Below are positions 1-7,558 of a stretch of 17,005 nucleotides of DNA, one piece after another (the first letter of the stretch is position 1; each line of letters opens with the position of its first letter). The stretch is from Bacillota bacterium (GTDB taxonomy: Bacteria; Bacillota; Clostridia; Acetivibrionales; DTU013). The notes beneath the pieces are model-generated. The model did not search any database. It was not told the DNA's origin and saw only the letters and a list, made by a program, of their open reading frames with translations. The position numbers and the translations under genes are program-made. The stretch lies in the NCBI GenBank assembly GCA_023409615.1, contig JAEYRF010000036.1, forward strand, positions 1 to 17,005, read 5' to 3'.

Positions 1-444
1 GAAAAAAACCAACCCTGCCACTTCTCCGCCAAGCTTCTCCACCAGCTTGATATTGGACTCCATCGTGCCGCCTGTGGCAAGCAGATCATCCACAATAACA
101 ACCCTTTGTCCGGGTAGGATCGCATCCTCATGTATTTCAAGCACATCCGTGCCATATTCCAAATTATATTCGATACTTTTTGTCTTGTACGGGAGTTTGC
201 CCCTCTTTCTTATCGGTACAAAGCCCTTGTCCAACGCATAGGCCAGCGGTGCTCCAAAAATGAAGCCTCGTGACTCAGGTCCGATTATGAGATCAAAATC
301 ACCCATCTTCTCTGTCAATATCTTCATTTCAGAAATGCTTTGCTGCAAAGCTTCGTGATCCTGCAGTACAGTGGTGATATCAATAAAATCAATGCCCTCT
401 TTCGGAAAATTTGCTACATGTCTGAGTTTTGCTTTCAAATCCAT
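1..444 (-). CDS. apt: Adenine phosphoribosyltransferase, 3' end cut by window
   Basis: Purine salvage enzyme of the cytoplasm: adenine plus PRPP gives AMP and pyrophosphate. About 148 codons are visible; the family is usually about 170 residues, so only the C-terminal end is missing, beyond the window edge. The protein starts MDLKAKLRHVANFPKEGIDF, a typical Apt N-terminus. The PRPP-binding loop VVIVDDLLATGGT lies near residues 122-134, and the purine-site segment IIGPESRGFIFG near 53-64. The ATG at 444 overlaps the recJ stop codon by one base (TAATG), and a GGAGGG site at 454-459 lies inside the recJ 3' end. Expression is therefore probably translationally coupled to recJ. The recJ-apt order is common in Bacillota. 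Identification is near certain. Confidence 0.96.
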   Translation of the reverse strand, partial: MDLKAKLRHVANFPKEGIDFIDITTVLQDHEALQQSISEMKILTEKMGDFDLIIGPESRGFIFGAPLAYALDKGFVPIRKRGKLPYKTKSIEYNLEYGTDVLEIHEDAILPGQRVVIVDDLLATGGTMESNIKLVEKLGGEVAGLVFF

Positions 445-2570
445 TATGAAATACCCTCCTTCAGTTCCTGAAGCATCTGATAACACCTTGATGATTCCAG
501 GTCAACCTTTTGCACGCAATCCAGCACCTTGATATTCGCCGTCTTCCAGTCAATAGACCTAATCTCCATTAATCCGATCTCATCAAATATCTCCAATGCT
601 CTTTTAAGCTTCAAAAAATTAACCCTCACACCATATCTTTCAGAAATATTTGCACTCAGTCCAAACAAATCATTCGGCATAGGCTGCTCTTTCCATGTCC
701 TGGCACTCATCCGCAGATATTTATACGCAGCTTCCAGTTCAGCCCTTCCAGGCACCAGCTCTGAAACGGTCATATGGCAGTCATCCAGTAAACGACAGAG
801 ATCTTGCGGGTTAATATAACTATTATAGTCATTTACATCATTAAAAACAATGTTTTTGTCGAACTCAGCATAGACGCACGGCCTGATATCGTTCAGGATC
901 AACTGGATCCGTTCGTTGCCGTTCCATGTATTTATATCCGGTGCAAATGCCACATCGATCACATCACCCTTTTTGAGCTCCTGCGCAAATTCACCCATGC
1001 CAAAACCAACAGCCTCAACATTGAACCCGCCATCGGCCAGCTTGAGCTTCAGGTGCCTGCCTCCGCTCATGGTTTTAACATCAACAACACCAAGCGCCAT
1101 ATATGCAAACCTGGGGTTCGGATTGGCTTCTCCGAATGGCGCCATCCCCGCAAGCTCACGCACATTGTCCAATGAAATATCGTCCCGCTCCAAAATGGCA
1201 TCCACTCTTACATGCGGCACTAGATCTTCCTCAGTTAAGACGCTGTCTGCGTAGTCGTTGATACGGGTACGGAGTTCGTCGACCTTATCAGCCTGCAGGG
1301 TCAGCCCCGCAGCCATCTCATGACCTCCAAACCTATCCAGCAAACCCTCGCAAATAGTAAGTGCATAAAATAGGTTAAAGCCTTTGACACTTCTCCCGGA
1401 ACCCTTGCCGATCCCATCCTCTACAGAAATGACAATGCATGGTCTGTAATACCGTTCCAGTACCTTTGAGGCTACAATGCCGATCACGCCATGATGCCAG
1501 CCCTCACCCACAACCACAAGCACCTTCTGGCTTACCGGATCCAGATTCTTCTCCACATAGGCAAAGGCCTCCTCAAGGATTCCTGCCTCCGTCTCCTGCC
1601 TGTTGCGGTTCTCAGCGTCAAGTTCCTTTGCCATTGCTTCCGCCAGCACCTGATCCTGCGCCGTAAATAGCCTGACTCCCCTTCGTGAATCTCCGAGGCG
1701 ACCTGCCGCATTAACTCTTGGCGCCAGTCCAAAAGCTGCACCATAGGAGTTGACAGGCTTTCCGGACATTCCGGCAATATTGATCAGTGCCCGCAGGCCG
1801 GCGTTCTGCGTAGTTTCAATCGCATTGAGGCCAAAGCTGGCAATTATCCTGTTCTCACCCTGTAACGGGACTATATCAGCTATGGTGGCAAGTGCAGCCA
1901 AATCCAGATATTTCAAAAATTCCTCACCACGCCCAATACGAATGCAAAGCGCCTGGATCAGCTTAAGCGCAACTGATGCACCGCACAGTTCCTTGAACGG
2001 ATAACCACAGCCGGGCTTGTGGGGATTCAACACCGCATAAGCATCCGGCAGGATTTCCTTACATTCATGATGATCTGTCACGATTACCTGCAATCCAGCC
2101 TTCTGCAGCTGATCCACCTCTTCAACAGAGGTAATGCCGCAGTCGACCGTTACCATCAGAGACACATCATGAAGTTTCACCTTTTCAATGGCGGTCATCG
2201 TGAGACCATAACCATCCTCCATACGATCCGGCAAAAAGTATTGCACCTTGGCGCCGATAGAAGTAAGAAATAAAAATAAAATAGACGTACCACTTACACC
2301 GTCCACATCGTAATCTCCATAAACAAGAATCTCCTCACATTTTTCCAGTGCTTGAAGAATCCTGTCAACTGCTGTATCCATACCATCCATCAAAAAAGGA
2401 TCATGCATCCCCGATAGTTCCGGCTTTAAAAACCTTTCAACCTCAGCAGGGTCATCGATCCCCCTGCTGACAAATACCTTTGCCAGCATCCCGGATATCC
2501 GCGCGTCCTCCGCAAGCTTTTGAGCTTTGAGCTCATCTGTATCCTTGTAGACCCAAACCTTCTTCTTCAT
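444..2570 (-). CDS. recJ: Single-stranded-DNA-specific 5'-3' exonuclease RecJ
   Basis: RecJ degrades 5' single-stranded DNA in recombination, mismatch and base-excision repair. The 708-residue protein has the DHH-family core: DYDVDGVSG at about 86-94, VDCGI at 142-146 and TDHHE at 165-169, which carry the metal-binding aspartates and histidines. The DHHA1 part has GWHHG at 357-361 and GGHEMAAG at 415-422. An OB-fold region follows, then a C-terminal extension ending LKEGIS, as in the longer Bacillota-type RecJ proteins. The ATG at 2570 is preceded by a G-rich site (six G's on the coding strand, 2582-2587). A probable promoter lies inside the palindromic element upstream. It is followed directly by apt. 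No broken motif is seen. Confidence 0.95.
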   Translation of the reverse strand: MKKKVWVYKDTDELKAQKLAEDARISGMLAKVFVSRGIDDPAEVERFLKPELSGMHDPFLMDGMDTAVDRILQALEKCEEILVYGDYDVDGVSGTSILFLFLTSIGAKVQYFLPDRMEDGYGLTMTAIEKVKLHDVSLMVTVDCGITSVEEVDQLQKAGLQVIVTDHHECKEILPDAYAVLNPHKPGCGYPFKELCGASVALKLIQALCIRIGRGEEFLKYLDLAALATIADIVPLQGENRIIASFGLNAIETTQNAGLRALINIAGMSGKPVNSYGAAFGLAPRVNAAGRLGDSRRGVRLFTAQDQVLAEAMAKELDAENRNRQETEAGILEEAFAYVEKNLDPVSQKVLVVVGEGWHHGVIGIVASKVLERYYRPCIVISVEDGIGKGSGRSVKGFNLFYALTICEGLLDRFGGHEMAAGLTLQADKVDELRTRINDYADSVLTEEDLVPHVRVDAILERDDISLDNVRELAGMAPFGEANPNPRFAYMALGVVDVKTMSGGRHLKLKLADGGFNVEAVGFGMGEFAQELKKGDVIDVAFAPDINTWNGNERIQLILNDIRPCVYAEFDKNIVFNDVNDYNSYINPQDLCRLLDDCHMTVSELVPGRAELEAAYKYLRMSARTWKEQPMPNDLFGLSANISERYGVRVNFLKLKRALEIFDEIGLMEIRSIDWKTANIKVLDCVQKVDLESSRCYQMLQELKEGIS

Positions 2571-2609
2571 TAAATAATAGACCCCCCAGAGAACCTATAT
2601 GAATGGACA

Positions 2610-2720
2610 TTTTGCGATGTATCATATTTTAAGCTCCGCAGCACAATATATTGTAAGAATATCTAAAAGTCCGTCAATATATATTGTGCAGCTAAATTAT
2701 ATTAAGGTAACATCGCAAAA
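2610..2720. repeat. Long imperfect inverted repeat, MITE-like
   Basis: The outer arms are a perfect 11-bp inverted pair, TTTTGCGATGT (2610-2620) and ACATCGCAAAA (2710-2720). Inside are a second perfect pair, GCACAATATA (2641-2650) and TATATTGTGC (2680-2689), and a looser AGCT-containing match between them. The whole 111 bp could fold into one long hairpin with small bulges. The octamer TATATGAA occurs on both sides (2596-2603 and 2726-2733), which could be a target-site duplication or chance in AT-rich DNA. No ORF is inside. It could be a non-autonomous mobile element or a regulatory hairpin. Copy number elsewhere in the genome cannot be seen from here. Confidence 0.5.
2650..2677 (-). promoter_or_regulatory. 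Predicted recJ-apt promoter inside palindrome
   Basis: On the minus strand, TTGACG (2672-2677) and TACAAT (2650-2655) are separated by 16 bp. Each matches the housekeeping sigma consensus at 5 of 6 positions. It lies 79 bp upstream of the recJ ATG and in the central part of the imperfect palindrome at 2610-2720. It is the only good promoter pair seen between yqeY and recJ, but is unproven. Confidence 0.5.
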
Positions 2721-2731
2721 AGCTGTATATG

Positions 2732-2758
2732 AAAAAAGCCCGATATTCATCGAGCTTT
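2732..2758 (-). terminator. Rho-independent terminator after yqeY
   Basis: On the minus strand, AAGCTCGAT (2749-2757) pairs with ATCGGGCTT (2736-2744), 9 bp with one G-T pair and a 4-nt loop. It is followed by a run of T's (2732-2737). It starts 16 bp after the yqeY stop codon and should end the rpsU-yqeY transcript. Confidence 0.85.
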
Positions 2759-2773
2759 CTTCATAGAACATAT

Positions 2774-3217
2774 TTATCCTAATACTTTTTTTGCGATCAC
2801 ATTGATCATCTTGCCGTCAGCTCTGCCCTTTACCTTCGGCATCACCGCCTGCATCACCTTGCCCATATCTTTAGGCGAAGAAGCACCTGTCTCTTCAATT
2901 GCTTGCTTCACAATATCTTCCAGTTCTTCTTCCGTCAATTGTTTGGGCAAATACTGCAATAAAATATCTGCTTCGGCGTTCAAACCGTCTATAAGATCCT
3001 GCCTGCCGCTCTTTTCGTACTCGGGCAGAACATCCCTGCGCTTTTTAAGTTCTTTTGCTATTATCTCCAATATTCCATCATCGTCTAGAGTGATTTTATT
3101 GTCCTTTTCTATCTGAAGAATTGCTGCTCTAACCATCTGGACTGTGTTTTTCTTCAAAACATCCTTATCCTTCATAGCATTTTTCAACTCTTCTAGCAAT
3201 TGCTCCTTAAGGGACAT
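2774..3217 (-). CDS. yqeY: GatB/YqeY domain protein
   Basis: The 147-residue protein is a stand-alone YqeY domain, related to the C-terminal tRNA-binding tail of the GatB subunit of the Asp-tRNA(Asn)/Glu-tRNA(Gln) amidotransferase. Recognition rests on MSLKEQLLEELKNAMKDKD at the start, the helical YxxSGRxDLI segment (YEKSGRQDLIDG near 66-77), the QYLPKQLTEEEL stretch near 88-99 and the GRADGKMINVIAKKVL end. Length and architecture are normal for the family. The ATG at 3217 has a GGAGG site at 3225-3229. It follows rpsU by about 50 bp on the same strand, a very common pairing in Bacillota, and is followed by a strong terminator. The molecular role of free YqeY is not well defined. Confidence 0.93.
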   Translation of the reverse strand: MSLKEQLLEELKNAMKDKDVLKKNTVQMVRAAILQIEKDNKITLDDDGILEIIAKELKKRRDVLPEYEKSGRQDLIDGLNAEADILLQYLPKQLTEEELEDIVKQAIEETGASSPKDMGKVMQAVMPKVKGRADGKMINVIAKKVLG

Positions 3218-3267
3218 CTGTCAGCCTCCATGTAACTAATTGCGCCTAAGCCGTTATCGCAGCGGTC

Positions 3268-3444
3268 TTATTTAAACTTTCTCTTTCTAGCCGCTTCAGA
3301 TTTTTTCTTTCTTTTAACACTCGGCTTCTCATAATGTTCTCTTTTTCTAACTTCAGCCAAAACGCCTGCTTTGGCGCATGAACGTTTAAATCTCTTCAGC
3401 GCACTGTCGAGAGACTCATTTTCTTTTACCCGAACTTCAGACAT
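3268..3444 (-). CDS. rpsU: 30S ribosomal protein S21
   Basis: Small basic protein of the 30S subunit, involved in mRNA recognition at initiation. The protein is 58 residues, the usual size, starting MSEVRVKENESLDSALKRFK and ending in the lysine/arginine-rich KRKKKSEAARKRKFK. An upstream in-frame start is possible at 3471, but it would place the GGGAGGG ribosome binding site (about 3451-3459) inside the coding region. The ATG at 3444, six bases or so from that site, matches known S21 N-termini, so it was chosen. It is the first gene of an rpsU-yqeY operon behind a strong promoter at 3544-3573. Confidence 0.95.
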   Translation of the reverse strand: MSEVRVKENESLDSALKRFKRSCAKAGVLAEVRKREHYEKPSVKRKKKSEAARKRKFK

Positions 3445-3543
3445 GTATATCCCTCCCTCCGATGGTAGCAATTGTGCCGGGAATAAACCATGTACATTGC
3501 TTCATTTACCTGTGGGAATCAAGCTATGTGTAGCACACAGTAT

Positions 3544-3573
3544 ATTATATAGCATTCTTCAAAATAAAGTCAA
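3544..3573 (-). promoter_or_regulatory. Predicted rpsU-yqeY promoter
   Basis: Minus strand TTGACT (3568-3573), an 18-bp spacer and TATAAT (3544-3549). It lies 100 bp upstream of the rpsU ATG. The -35 box overlaps the stop codon of the broken galE frame at 3570-3572, so the deletion that shortened galE left the rpsU promoter directly abutting it. Confidence 0.75.
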
Positions 3574-3740
3574 TAGCGACAAGCATATTTACCGGACAAC
3601 GAGCTCTCATTATTTAGAATGATCAGTATCAGTATCCTGTATACTGCTGACAGTAAAACGATCTCAAATCCTACCTCCAATAATTGAACACAGGTGTGGC
3701 TCCCGATATATCCGGCGCCGCCGGTCACAAGTATAGCCAT
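3570..3740 (-). pseudogene. galE: galE (UDP-glucose 4-epimerase) 5' remnant
   Basis: A 56-codon frame starts MAILVTGGAGYIGSHTCVQL, the unmistakable N-terminal Rossmann NAD-binding motif (TGGAGYIGSHT) of UDP-glucose 4-epimerases, which are normally about 330 residues. Similarity to GalE runs to about residue 29-30 (FEIVLL, ending near 3651). After that the residues are unlike GalE (SAVYRILILIILNN) and a TGA follows at 3570-3572. A small hairpin (CAGTAT/ATACTG, 3630-3646) lies just after the point where homology ends. The ribosome binding site (GAGGGGAG, near 3748-3755) is intact, and the start lies 32 bp after the hinT-like stop, so the fragment may still be transcribed and translated. The most likely origin is a deletion that removed about 90% of the gene. 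Confidence 0.85.
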
Positions 3741-3772
3741 GTCTTACTCCCCTCACCACTGACTTTGTAATG

Positions 3773-4117
3773 TTATATAATTTTCGCTCCAAGCTTTAAA
3801 CCGCCAACTAGATGGTAATGCAGATGAAATACTGTTTGCCCGGCATCTGCTCCGCAATTATTGATCATCCGGTAGCCCTTGTCTTCTATCCCCGCTTCCA
3901 CTGCAATTTTCTTCGCCGCAAGATGGATATCTGCAAGCACAGAAGCATTTTCAGGCGTCAGTGCATTTACGTTCGCAATATGCTGTTTTGGTACAATGAC
4001 TACATGAACCGGAGCAACGGGACTGATATCCTTGAACGCAAGCACCTTGTCGTCCTCATATACGATTGTGGACGGAATCTTCCTCTCAATAATCTTACAG
4101 AAAATACAATCCTCCAT
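3773..4117 (-). CDS. HIT-family nucleotide hydrolase, HinT-like
   Basis: Histidine-triad protein of 114 residues, the normal size. HinT enzymes hydrolyse purine nucleoside phosphoramidates; other HIT branches act on dinucleoside polyphosphates. The active-site triad HLHYHLVGG lies near residues 98-106. The N-terminal CIFCKIIERKIPS with paired cysteines and the DISPVAPVHVVIVPKQH segment are standard for bacterial HinT. The ATG at 4117 has an AAGGAAGG site at 4123-4130. It lies downstream of alaS on the same strand with no obvious terminator or promoter between, so it may be read through from alaS. A truncated galE follows 32 bp downstream. Confidence 0.93.
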   Translation of the reverse strand: MEDCIFCKIIERKIPSTIVYEDDKVLAFKDISPVAPVHVVIVPKQHIANVNALTPENASVLADIHLAAKKIAVEAGIEDKGYRMINNCGADAGQTVFHLHYHLVGGLKLGAKII

Positions 4118-4138
4118 AACAAAACCTTCCTTCTGTGT

Positions 4139-4238
4139 TCTACTAAGTTAACTTCTGTTCTAATTGGTTAACTTTCGCTCTATTTGCTTAACTCTTGTTC
4201 ACCTTAATTAACCAGCGTTCTGCCTATTTTACCTGTGT
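4139..4238. repeat. Degenerate 20-bp tandem repeat, about 5 units
   Basis: Five consecutive 20-bp units (4139-4158, 4159-4178, 4179-4198, 4199-4218, 4219-4238) share a minus-strand pattern close to ACAGAAGTTAACNNANTAGA. GTTAA is at the same place in four units and a terminal GA in all five. The last unit lies in the alaS 3' end and includes its TAG stop (4224-4226); a partial sixth may reach the hinT-like ribosome binding site. There is no indel between units. The period equals about two turns of the helix. No hairpin or CRISPR-like spacer pattern is present. Confidence 0.7.
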
Positions 4239-6887
4239 TTTGATCGCTTCCATCGCACACTTGAGCGCTTCGTCGATCTTTCCCACATCCTTGCCTCCGG
4301 CCTGTGCCATGTCAGGTCGTCCGCCGCCACCGCCGCCTGCAGCCTTTGCTGCCTCACGAATGATATTGCCGCAGTGGGCTCCGTGCTCAACCGCATCTTT
4401 AGTTGCCATTGCCACAAAACTGACCTTGCCGCCAAAAGCAGAGGCCAGAACCACAACACCCGAACCAAGCTTACTGCGAAGCGTTTCACAGGTGTTGCGC
4501 AGCGCATCCATATCAAGTTGATCAAACCTGGCCGCAACAGCCCTGATGCCATTGATGTCCGCTGCTTTGTCAAGCACATCGTCAAAAGAACCACTGACAA
4601 GCTTATCCTTCAACTGCTCTATCTCCTTCAATGCCGCCTTCAGATCTGCGCTAATGGCCTCCGCCTTTCTGAGAGTATCCTGCGGAGCAGCCTTCAGAGC
4701 ACCTGCCACATCATTGAGTTGATTTTCCTTATCATTAAAATACGATATGGCGTTCTGACCAGTCAGCGCTTCGATCCTTCTAACCCCCGCAGCTACGCCG
4801 CTTTCGCTGAGTATCTTTATCAATCCCGCCTGTGCGGTATGTTTCAGGTGAGTCCCGCCGCAAAGCTCAGTACTGTACTCGCCAGTCTTAACAACACGTA
4901 CAATGCTGCCGTACTTCTCTCCGAAAAGAGCCATTGCCCCTTCCTTCTTTGCCTCATCAACCGGCATTTCGCGTATATTGACAGTCAGATCCTCAAGAAT
5001 CTTTTTGTTGACCTCCAACTCTGCCAGCTTTAGTTCTTCCTTAGTCATAGCTGAAAAATGATGGAAATCGAAACGAAGTCTCTCAGAATCCACATAGGAA
5101 CCAGCCTGTGTGACATGATCCCCAAGTACATTTCTCAATGCCTTTTGCAGCAGATGGGTGGTGGTATGATTTCTGGCTGTTGCCATCCTTCTCTCAACAT
5201 CAATAGAAGCGGTCGCCGCAGTTCCCTTCTCGATAATGCCCACATCAACTGTGCCAATATGCAGGTACAATCCTTCAGCAGTCTTACGGCAGTCATTTAC
5301 CTTCACAGTTCCGGTCTTTGTGCTGATGACTCCGGTGTCTGCCACCTGTCCGCCGCTTTCCGCGTAGAAAGGCGTTTTATCCAAAATGACAGTGACTTCG
5401 TCACCCTGCTGGGCATTTTCTACCTGAGCTCCATCTGAAATTATATATAATATGTTTGTTTTATTCTCAAAGCACTCATATCCTGTAAACTCGGTCTTCA
5501 GGCTCTTGTCCAGCCCTGCTGTCATATCCTGTCCCCAGGCTGAGGAGACCTTGCTTTTCAACGCTTCACGGGCCTTCTTCTTCTGCTCGCCCATCTCTGC
5601 CCGGAAGCCATCCTCATCTATCTTCAGTCCTGCTTCCTCAGCTATCTCTCTCGTAAGATCCAGCGGGAATCCAAATGTATCATGCAGCTTGAACGCCATA
5701 TTACCAGGCAGCACCTTGCCGCCTCCAGCCTTCACCTCTGCAATAAAGTCATTCAAAATTGTTAGTCCCTGATCGATCGTAATCGCAAAGCGCTCCTCCT
5801 CGATCTTTATCACCTTGCAGATGTAGTCGGCCTTTTCAGCCAACTCTGGATAGGCCTCTTTGGATTCGCGGATCACCACCTGCGCCACATCATATAAGAA
5901 AGATCCTTCAATGCCGATAAGCCTGCCGTGTCGTGCAGCTCTTCTGAGAAGTCTCCTGAGTACATAGCCCCTACCCTCATTAGAGGGAAGGATGCCGTCG
6001 GAAACCATCATTGTTGTACTTCTGATATGGTCAGTGATAACCCTGATTGAAACGTCGGTCGAACCGGAACTCGAGGAAGTCTCTTTTGCTCCGCTTTCAT
6101 ACTCCACTCCGGCCTTCCGGCAGACATATTCCAATATGTTCCGGATGGTGTCCACCTCAAAGAGGTTGTTGACACCCTGCATGACAGTCGCCAGGCGCTC
6201 AAGGCCCATGCCTGTATCAATATTTTTCTTCTTCAGCTTGGAATAGCTGCCATCCTCTTCCTTATTAAACTGAGTAAACACCAGATTCCAGATCTCGATA
6301 TATCTGTCACAATCGCAGCCAACCTTGCAATCCGGCCTTCCACAACCCTTGTCGGCACCTCTGTCATAATAGATCTCAGAGCAGGGTCCGCACGGACCCG
6401 TGCCATGTTCCCAGAAGTTGTCTTCCTTTCCCATCCGAACGATCCTGTCGGGAGCCAATTCCATATCCTTATTCCATATATCATATGCCTCATCATCTTC
6501 TTCATAAACAGAGACATAAAGCCTGTCCGCCGGTATTTCCATAACCTCTGTAAAGAACTCCCATGCCCACGGAATAGCTTCTTTCTTAAAGTAATCGCCA
6601 AAAGAAAAATTTCCGAGCATTTCAAAGAAGGTGCCATGTCGTGCGGTCTTGCCTACATTCTCGATGTCCGGTGTCCTGATGCACTTCTGACAGGTCGTTA
6701 CCCTATTGTGAGGCGGTACCTCAAGTCCCGTGAAGTAGGGCTTCAATGGCGTCATTCCCGCATTAATCAATAGAATGCTCGGGTCATTGTGCGGCACCAG
6801 CGAAAAACTGGGCAGTCTCAAATGTTCCTTACTTTCAAAGAATTTAAGGTAACGTTCTCTAATCTCATTCAAACCGAGTTTTTTCAT
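4224..6887 (-). CDS. alaS: Alanyl-tRNA synthetase
   Basis: Charges tRNA(Ala) with alanine and edits mischarged serine or glycine. The 887-residue protein has the usual order: class II catalytic core (RHGTFFEMLGNFSFGDYFK near 83-101, GMGLERL near 226-232), the tRNA recognition region, the editing domain with zinc ligands HTTTH (about 574-578) and CGGTH (about 676-680), a coiled coil, and a C-terminal DHHA1/C-Ala domain with a glycine-rich GGGGGGRPDMAQAGG. The start at 6887 (MKKLGLNEIRERYLKFF) was chosen because AGAGGA at 6895-6900 is well spaced and family members begin there; a start at 6908 would lack a ribosome binding site. A promoter lies just upstream, and no T-box leader is visible in the short 5' region. 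Confidence 0.97.
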   Translation of the reverse strand: MKKLGLNEIRERYLKFFESKEHLRLPSFSLVPHNDPSILLINAGMTPLKPYFTGLEVPPHNRVTTCQKCIRTPDIENVGKTARHGTFFEMLGNFSFGDYFKKEAIPWAWEFFTEVMEIPADRLYVSVYEEDDEAYDIWNKDMELAPDRIVRMGKEDNFWEHGTGPCGPCSEIYYDRGADKGCGRPDCKVGCDCDRYIEIWNLVFTQFNKEEDGSYSKLKKKNIDTGMGLERLATVMQGVNNLFEVDTIRNILEYVCRKAGVEYESGAKETSSSSGSTDVSIRVITDHIRSTTMMVSDGILPSNEGRGYVLRRLLRRAARHGRLIGIEGSFLYDVAQVVIRESKEAYPELAEKADYICKVIKIEEERFAITIDQGLTILNDFIAEVKAGGGKVLPGNMAFKLHDTFGFPLDLTREIAEEAGLKIDEDGFRAEMGEQKKKAREALKSKVSSAWGQDMTAGLDKSLKTEFTGYECFENKTNILYIISDGAQVENAQQGDEVTVILDKTPFYAESGGQVADTGVISTKTGTVKVNDCRKTAEGLYLHIGTVDVGIIEKGTAATASIDVERRMATARNHTTTHLLQKALRNVLGDHVTQAGSYVDSERLRFDFHHFSAMTKEELKLAELEVNKKILEDLTVNIREMPVDEAKKEGAMALFGEKYGSIVRVVKTGEYSTELCGGTHLKHTAQAGLIKILSESGVAAGVRRIEALTGQNAISYFNDKENQLNDVAGALKAAPQDTLRKAEAISADLKAALKEIEQLKDKLVSGSFDDVLDKAADINGIRAVAARFDQLDMDALRNTCETLRSKLGSGVVVLASAFGGKVSFVAMATKDAVEHGAHCGNIIREAAKAAGGGGGGRPDMAQAGGKDVGKIDEALKCAMEAIKTQVK

Positions 6888-6929
6888 CTTTTTATCCTCT
6901 AGAATCATTTTAGTATTTAATTAAATAAT

Positions 6930-6958
6930 ATATTATATAAGATGTCATTGTGTGTCAA
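6930..6958 (-). promoter_or_regulatory. Predicted alaS promoter
   Basis: Minus strand TTGACA (6953-6958), with TAATAT (6930-6935) at 17 bp, or TATAAT (6932-6937) at 15 bp. It lies about 45 bp upstream of the alaS start. The leader is too short for a T-box riboswitch, which many Bacillota alaS genes carry. Confidence 0.7.
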
Positions 6959-6981
6959 GCAATGATTGCCATTCCAGGCTG

Positions 6982-7095
6982 TTACGGCTCCTTCAGTAAC
7001 CTGCTCTCCAGTCTCGCTACTACTATCAATCTATTGGAAGCTACATAAATAGGCGTGCAGGTAATCAGCGTAATGATACTATCGTCCTTGTCGAA
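6982..7095 (-). pseudogene. Sortase C-terminal remnant
   Basis: A 37-codon open segment ending in TAA (6982-6984) reads DSIITLITCTPI, then ...NRLIVVARLESRLLKEP. The TLITC sequence is the sortase TLxTC catalytic cysteine motif, and the arginine of NRLIV sits where the catalytic arginine lies. The pattern is most like class D/E sortases. The rest of the enzyme, including the catalytic histidine, is missing; upstream in this frame the DNA becomes the terminator of the LPXTG gene. It therefore looks like a 5'-deleted sortase gene lying directly downstream of a sortase substrate gene. A working sortase would have to come from elsewhere in the genome. Confidence 0.75.
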
Positions 7096-7102
7096 TCTTA
7101 AT

Positions 7103-7138
7103 AAAAAAGGACACCTGAACGTAGTCAGGAATCCTTTT
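7103..7138 (-). terminator. Rho-independent terminator after LPXTG gene
   Basis: On the minus strand a two-part stem (AAAGGA with TCCTTT, 7132-7137 and 7106-7111; CCTGA with TCAGG, 7125-7129 and 7114-7118) has an ACGTAG-type loop and ends in six T's (7103-7108). It begins 24 bp after the LPXTG protein stop codon. Confidence 0.85.
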
Positions 7139-7161
7139 CTTCTCTAGGTTTTGAGTTTATG

Positions 7162-7488
7162 TTACTTGGCAGTTGCTTTTTTTCTGGAAAGAATCAATGC
7201 CGTAACAATAAACAATGCACCAATCAAATAGAATATTTCTGCAGGTATTCCACCGGTCGCAGGCAATGCATCTGCCTTCGGAGGTTCCTCTTCCGCGATG
7301 TCAATGGTATCTCCTCCTGCAGCATCTTCATCGAATAAATCCGGATACATATCATCAGTTACATTTATTGTCGGTGCTCCCGGTACCTCGGTATCAGGAA
7401 CATCTGTGCCGTCATTAGCTGCATATGTAATAGTCCCAAGCATGAAAACGAATATCAGTGTCAAAATCAAACTCATAAGTTTTTTCAT
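7162..7488 (-). CDS. Small acidic LPXTG cell-wall-anchored protein
   Basis: The 108-residue protein has a signal peptide (MKKLMSLILTLIFVFMLG, likely cut after TYA near residue 23), a short Asp/Glu/Pro-rich stretch of about 50 residues, LPATG at 75-79, a hydrophobic helix (about 85-100) and a basic tail RKKATAK. This is the complete sortase sorting signal, so it is predicted to be covalently attached to peptidoglycan. The mature surface part has no recognisable domain. The ATG at 7488 was chosen over a GTG at 7497 because that GTG lies within the GGGGTGG ribosome binding site (7494-7500). It has its own promoter and terminator, and a sortase remnant lies just downstream. Function unknown; it could be a spacer-like surface peptide or itself a shortened gene. 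Confidence 0.8.
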   Translation of the reverse strand: MKKLMSLILTLIFVFMLGTITYAANDGTDVPDTEVPGAPTINVTDDMYPDLFDEDAAGGDTIDIAEEEPPKADALPATGGIPAEIFYLIGALFIVTALILSRKKATAK

Positions 7489-7558
7489 AATAACCACCCC
7501 TTACAATACTTTTACCACTAGACATTTCATCTTAAACAAGCTTTTATATCTATTAACA

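Noticed and set aside
1439..1666. Open frames antisense to recJ and alaS throughout 1-6900
   Set aside because: They are shadows of strongly conserved genes on the opposite strand, without ribosome binding sites or domain similarity.
4139..4238. The 20-bp repeats as a CRISPR array
   Set aside because: The units are contiguous with no spacers and are degenerate, and no cas gene is nearby.
6909..6952. T-box leader for alaS
   Set aside because: Fewer than 50 bases lie between the likely promoter and the start codon, and no T-box sequence or specifier hairpin is seen.
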